A stretch of 64,000 bases of DNA from Acestrorhynchus altus (Eukaryota > Chordata > Actinopteri > Characiformes > Acestrorhynchidae): the NCBI GenBank assembly GCA_034509495.1, contig CM067515.1:13808881-13872880 (forward strand). Reading direction: 5' to 3'. How positions within the stretch are numbered: the first letter of the stretch is position 1; every line of letters begins with the position of its first letter. The notes beneath the pieces were generated by a model. That model did no database searches and had not been told where the DNA came from. It worked only from the letters and a program-made list of their open reading frames with translations. This document shows, piece after piece, positions 58,218 through 64,000 of this stretch. Made by a program: the position numbers and the translations under genes.

Positions 58218-61200
58218 TAGTTAAACATAGACATAGATGATAAACATGTACATAGATTTTGTTTTATCTGATTCATATTTTCAGTAATCCCTGTTAGTAA
58301 ACCCTGTACTGTGATCACAGAAAGGTAGAGGCCCAACAAATCATTTAAATACATACAAATAAAGGGAACGCTGTTTTGTTCCCTCAAAAGTTCCCTGAGG
58401 ATCAGGAAAAATACATGATTAAATTACAAAAATATTTCATTTGGCTTGTGTAAAGGCCATACTCACCTCAAATCCTTATGCCACTGCTCCGTGGCTTCAG
58501 GTTTGCATACAAACACACACTAACACATGTTCTGAGTCAGATCACAGTGAGACCATTAGTTCTGGTTATCTCGCTCAGATTGCGCACATCCGACTTGCAT
58601 ACTAATAGCAGAGTTGCAATGCATGTGTACAAAGGCATTTGTCTTGCCATCTCCAGCTTTTTAAGTTCTTGAAAGTGCGGATGCATGTAGCCCCCACCCT
58701 TTTCCCCACTGCAAGCCCTACTGCTTGTGAAGCGATCTGATTTGCAAAACCAGCGCATTACTCATGGATAAGGAGTGGGAGGGTATCTAATCTAATTTCG
58801 CTCTCTTACGCAACACCCGTGCAGGCTGCTTCATTTAAATTCTACTGTCAGGATTACAGCTTGCATGTTGTCTAACAAGTGTACCCCATGGTCGTTTTGT
58901 TTGCTTAACATGTACCCAGACCATCACAATACGTCAGACAGATGTGGTGGCCCATGCGTTGTGGCTCACTTTAAAGTGGTTTTTAGTGGTGTGCCGCAGT
59001 GAAAATCCACTTATGTATTTTCAATAGTTTTTTCTTTTTTTTTTATATAAGAAACTAAGGATGGCTTTAAAAGAGCATGACAGAAGGAAGGTCACTGGTT
59101 CTCGTGAAATTGGTGCAATTAATCATTTGAGCACACTTTTAATCTCACAGAGAGTCCTGGAAAAGCCAGGCCACACGCATCGGATAAGTGCACTCAGAAA
59201 TAGTGAATACAGAGAAATTCGTCTCTGACTCACACAAGGTTATTTTTTGACCCATTGTTCAAAACCCTGGGCCTTAGCTGAATGACTGATGCATGAATCC
59301 TGGACCCTGGACTGCTGTCATTCTTTATTCCGTGTGAGGTGCTGGTTTTGATACCCTGCTTTCAACTTTGGTGAACTACAGATGGGAGACGCTTTAGAAG
59401 ATCAAAAAAGGAAGGCTTAGGTGAGAGACGTATTGTAGGGCACCTTAAAAGAAGTTCCTAGCAAGGATCTAAAACAGAGCCTGACAGACATTGTTAGAGA
59501 TGTCCCAAGAACCTGAATACGATTAAATATTCACTGTTATGGTTGTGTAGTTGAAAACACCACCACCCTCTATGGCAGAGTAGAGAATTGGGGTCAGACA
59601 CACAACAGTGTCCCTGGAGAAAAGGTTAAAGGCTTTGTTCTGTTCATATACCACAATTTCCCCATTCTTACTGCTTGTAGAATTTGAGTAAAACAAATTG
59701 TCTCCAACAGAGTAATTACACATTTGCAGTCCCAAGCTTAGTGTGTCCCACAAGTGGTAAAATTGTGTTCTGTTGTGTCTGTAACTCTGCCTTAATTGAT
59801 GAAACAGGATTTCTCCCTCTATTACGTAGGGGTGGGTGGTGACATCTGAAATGGAAGCAGAGATTCCACTGACTGGCTGCTTTCTACTCTGCTCACTCCT
59901 CACTAAGCCCCACCTACACATGCTGTGTGGGCAGGACACCCAGTGATACTGGCTCTGAATGTACACTTTAGTCCTAAAACACTGTGATGAATAACTGTGT
60001 TAACCATGGATGTACTGGTGCCTGTTGGCAAGACTCGCTAAACTCACCTACGAATGTAACATGATTCAACTGCAAGGCTAACCATACACTACAAGATGTT
60101 GAACAGACCCTGGAAATAGCATCCAGAGACCCTCTCAAAGACCCTTATTGGTAAAGTGGGATGTGCTAATAATTGAAACCTTGTCTGCCATATGCAGTCT
60201 TGTTACTCTGGGAACTCAGTTCCCTCAACTATTAAAATTAGTAAGCACTGGGTTATTGTTGAAAGTGGAAGCATCTAGTAAGAGTCACAAAAGACAAAAA
60301 ACTGTAAGCAAAACTAATTGGCTAAACTGCTATTAATGTCATATATACCACTCTGTAAAGCAGGCACATTATAATATGATACAAATAGCAAAATCTTCAG
60401 TATTTATAGTCTGTAAACCCAGCATTGCTTCGAAATCCTTTAAATCCTTTAGAGCTCACCACCTTTCAGATGCCAAGCCAGTGTTTATCCTTGCTTTAGG
60501 ACAGACTCTGTCTCGCTCTCCTTTGGCTTGCCAGCTCTCTTAAGTTGAAATTCTTTGTTTGTTTGCTTCTTTGTTTTCGATCCTTATGTCCATAGTAGCC
60601 CTTGTGTTACGGTTATTTTATCTGTCAGTGCTATAAGTTGCACAGCAGTTGCTGCTAAAAAGTAACAATAACATATATGACACACATCATATAACAATAG
60701 TAAAATTATGGAAGAAAATCATATATACTGTATGTTTACTGCTGAAAGTACCCTGCTGCTAACTTACATGCTGACAGAATGTGTTTCAGGCATATGAATA
60801 ATCTCCAACTCCATCGTAAATGCTAACACTGAAGTGCCTTTTGAACTTAAGTGTCAATTAACTTTTCAAATGCTGCAGGCAGTGTTTACAAACTTACCAG
60901 TTTGAAGAGAACATTGAGGAATATCAGCATTTTTTTATTTTCCCTCCTAACACATCTAGTATCTGCTTCATGGAGGTGTTATGAAGGTGTTATATGCCTC
61001 AAAATCATTTATTGAACTGACATGAACTGTTCATAAATAGGTGTCTGTCTTATAAACTCTACATCATATGAGATTATGCTTTACAGCAGTGTTACAAATG
61101 AAGCATCACATAGTTTAAGGGTATCAAATCCCATGTTCCAAATTTTTGTTTGTTTTGGTCAGTGTCACAATCTACCTGTGATCATATCATTACATCATTC

Positions 61201-61554
61201 AGCTTATACATACCACAGTCTCAATTGGTGAAATGTCTCATGTTGCAATTATCAACATAAGTTATTTGTAAATATCTATTTCTTTATAAATACATTATTC
61301 AATGCTCATCAATGTGTTATGAAGCCCATATGTGGCTAGCCTTCAAATAAACTATTACCCATTATTTTACAGGGCTGCAAATGTAGTAAGATGTCTTCCT
61401 TACTAATCTTCTGCTGCACATTCATCTGACCTTGCTTTGGAGATGATCCTTAAAAGACCATTTAAAATGTTTTGAGGACTTTTAAGTTTTAAGAGGAAAG
61501 ATTATCCCCACTGGTAAAAAAGGCATATAAAATAGAAATGTAAACTTAAATGTA

Positions 61555-61735
61555 CATATTGCTTCACTGTGTTTTGCACACAGGGGAATGTATTCTCTGC
61601 ATTTAACCCATCCACAGTGAAAAACACAGATATGTAGTAGTGAGTTCACACACTAGGGGCCAATGAGCATACATGTCTGGAACGGCGGGTAGTGGACTTA
61701 AAGCCTTGCTCAAGGGCACTTTTGTTGGAAGGTTA
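61555..61735 (+). repeat. GGATGGGTTAAAT-type repeat, copy 2 (inverse)
   Basis: Contains GGGGAATGTATTCTCTGCAT-TTAACCCATCC, CACACTAGGGGCCAATGAGC and GCCTTGCTCAAGGGCAC, an abundant teleost signature, partner of 50650-50790. Confidence 0.65.
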
Positions 61736-62169
61736 TACACCACAGGGTTGTGTTGTCAGTGCAGCTATGTCAACCAGTGTTGATTTGCTATAAGGAAGAA
61801 GTACTTTTATTAATAAGACAAAAAGCTGGTGAACAGCTTGCCGTCATTTAATTTGCCAAAACAATCATTTGGCTGACACAAAGTATATCATTGCTTATAC
61901 TCTCTATTTTGAAGCATGTACGAAATTCTTACTTACCTCATATTCTTACTTACCTAGCATGCAAGTTGGTGTAAAGACAAGGCATTTAAGTCTGTGACAC
62001 AGTGTCCGTTCAGAAATTATACTGCTTAGCTCCAAACAGAACCAATATATTTTTTTATCATCACTTTTTATTATCAAATTTGTTACACAAACATGGATGT
62101 ACATATACTTAGTATGTACTGAAATAATTACCATATTTGTAGATGTTTGTAGTCCTAATTTAATAACAG

Positions 62170-62900
62170 CTGTTCTTGAAAACTACAACCCTACAGTTTA
62201 GGCAGACGAACATGCAGGGGTTTTGGATTTAATAAAGTAAACAAACTGTGGATACAAACACAAACAGAAAGACTAGGACTTTGGAATAAAATACAAACTT
62301 AACAGACTAACCTGAACTCAAGGGAGACAAACCACATGGAAACATACAGACAAACATAGAATCTGATATGATCTCATGGAAACAGAATAACAAACACGAT
62401 CACAAAACAAAGGACTGACAAGGACAGACTGAGGGTCTTCAATAACAGGACAGCATTCCCCACAACTGGACCTGATAACGAATGGGCTGGGGAACAAATG
62501 AGACACAGATGGGAATGGGTGGAGCGAGACTGATACCTGACAGATAAGTTGTGCTGATAATTTATACTGAACTAAAACAACGATTTAATAATAGGTTATA
62601 AAATGAGATAATATGGGCCGATTTACTTAGTTTAGTAGTCAGTTTAGTTAACATGACTGTTTTATATGTTGTTTATAAAAGTCAAGTCAATCTATTTCTA
62701 AAACACATTTAAAAGACTACAGAAGTCAGCCAAAGGGGTGTACAATTGTAGATAACTAAAAAGACAAAACAACACAAGCCACCAAATAATCAGAATAAAA
62801 TAGAAAATAGAAATGATATGAATAAAATAAAATAAAATAAATTACCTCAATAAAGCTACAAGCAGAATACCATTTAAGAGGAAAATGCCTGAAAATATGA
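62170..62900. repeat. AC-rich and AATAA-tailed fish repeats
   Basis: 62170-62545 is an A/C-rich segment full of AACAAAC, GACAAG and GACAGA motifs, a pattern common in old fish retroelements. 62660-62850 carries CTAAAACACATTTAAAAGAC and GTGTACAATTGTAG-like sequence ending in an AATAA array, resembling a retroposon tail. Classes not certain. Confidence 0.35.
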
Positions 62901-63561
62901 ATAGGTTTTTAAATTTGATTGAATGTTCTGACATTCTGCGTTTTTCAAATTTAAGTGCAGAGTCAAAACTAAGGTCAAGATTCCTGGTGATGGCTTTGTG
63001 TATTTAAAAAAAATGTCAAACTGCTAATCATTAATCTTTAGGAATTTTTTTGGACATCCAGCATTTAAGCTCTTGAAAACAATCAATGAAAGCTTGCACT
63101 GAACGGTTACCAATTTGGTCAAATTGCACATATAACTGTGTAACTGTGTATCATGACCAGTTGTGATGCAGTAATATTGAGCTTACTCGCAACCGAAAGC
63201 TTTGTAAATGGTCAGTACCATAGGAGCTTCAATTACATTATGTAAAGCAAAGATCTGCCAGTCATTGTATACAAATCTTAATGTCAGTCTGACAGAGAAA
63301 TAAATCATGTAAGATATGGCTGCTTTGCAATTCAGATGATTATTATATTTTTCTCTGCGATTCCTTGTTTGCACAAAGGAAGCAGATGGGCTGATGCTTT
63401 TCTGTCTTGTGTTTTTGGGAAGGGTGGTGAATAACACATATAGCCAATGTGTTTAACATGTGTTACTGTCTCATTTAAATGAAGAGTATGGCCATGATTC
63501 AGCTGGTGGTGTGACTGGTACTGTCACTGGCTGTCTGTGTATGCTAATGATTTCTTCTGCT

Positions 63562-63907
63562 AGGGTTCTTCAGTAAAGAACCAAGAACCCTCTGTATGAT
63601 TACATGTTTATTGTGCATTGTGAAATGGTTCTTCAGATTGATGGAGAATGTGCTGTAGAGGGTTCTATATAGAACCTTTTGAAAAATAGTTTTATGTGGC
63701 ACCAAAATGTTGACATCATAACAATAGTGGAACCATTTTGGTGCTATACAAACCCCTTTTGAAAAAGGTTTTCTATAGAACCTTCTACAGCACATCAATC
63801 TGAAGAATCCTTTCACTATGCAAAGAACCCTTTAGTCATGCAGATGTTTCTTTGATTGTTATGGCTCTATATAGAACCCTTTTTATTGAAGAACCCTTAT
63901 TTTTAAG
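63562..63907. mobile_element. foldback MITE with GGTTCTATATAGAACC cores
   Basis: The ends AGGGTTCTTCAGTAAA and, inverted, AGGGTTCTTCAATAAA enclose two arms that are near reverse complements: CTTCAGATTGATG, GTGCTGTAGAGGGTTCTATA and GGCACCAAAATG on the left recur inverted on the right. Centre near 63.71 kb. Perfect palindrome GGTTCTATATAGAACC at 63660-63675. No coding capacity. A partial relative lies at 43070-43275. Confidence 0.8.
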
Positions 63908-64000
63908 TATGTAGCATTTGTTATATTTGGAGAGTGTGACCTGATTATCATATTTTCACAAAATGGTCACGTCTTTCATTAAAACAGTGTTGATGTTACA

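Larger units (their letters stand above)
48725..64000 (+). other. putative first intron of the downstream gene
   Basis: From the 48725 donor to the window end no coding exon of any cellular gene was recognised. Repeats are listed separately. Stretches without recognised features: 51.0-52.1 kb, 52.8-57.1 kb (apart from GT and CT arrays at 54.29 and 55.07 kb), 58.2-61.5 kb. Two minus-strand frames of about 140 codons (55725-56144 and 59523-59966) lack an ATG at their 5' end and any known domain. Confidence 0.35.

Overview
This is AT-rich, repeat-dense, intron-bearing vertebrate DNA. The repeats (many Tc1/mariner remnants, tRNA-derived SINEs, L2/CR1-like LINE debris, foldback MITEs, long dinucleotide microsatellites) point to a teleost fish. 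The exact species cannot be fixed from the sequence. Nothing prokaryotic or viral was seen.

Only one cellular protein-coding gene can be supported with confidence: the 3' end of acot7 (cytosolic acyl-CoA thioesterase 7, a double-hotdog long-chain acyl-CoA hydrolase) on the + strand. The penultimate coding exon is at 4749-4933. The last coding exon is at 34017-34115, followed by a short 3' UTR with polyadenylation signals up to about 34.46 kb. Bases 1-4748 are therefore part of an upstream intron, and 4934-34016 is a single intron of about 29 kb. The two exons join in phase 0 and give the expected C terminus of ACOT7.

The large intron is mostly transposon debris. The exception is a structurally complete Tc1-like element at 18968-20571. 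It has TA target duplication, roughly 200-bp inverted repeats of IR/DR architecture, and an uninterrupted 340-residue DD34E transposase on the minus strand. Around it lie decayed Tc1 copies of several families, some nested, some deleted to MITE size with intact ends, along with SINEs, LINE tails and several repeats without a family name.

From 34.5 to 48.1 kb the sequence looks intergenic: two foldback or Tc1-type repeats, an L2/Rex-type LINE reverse-transcriptase fossil at 42.06-42.95 kb, a Sleeping Beauty-type transposase fossil at 43.4-44.15 kb, and an 11-unit minisatellite built on a 7-bp inverted repeat at 47.6-47.95 kb. The one strong CpG-rich segment (about 48.4-48.72 kb) ends in a consensus splice donor and is read as promoter plus noncoding first exon of the next + strand gene. 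Vertebrate gene order (ACOT7 followed by GPR153 in the same orientation) makes gpr153 the leading guess, but no coding exon of it is in the window. The remainder, 48.7-64 kb, would be its first intron and is again mostly repeats.
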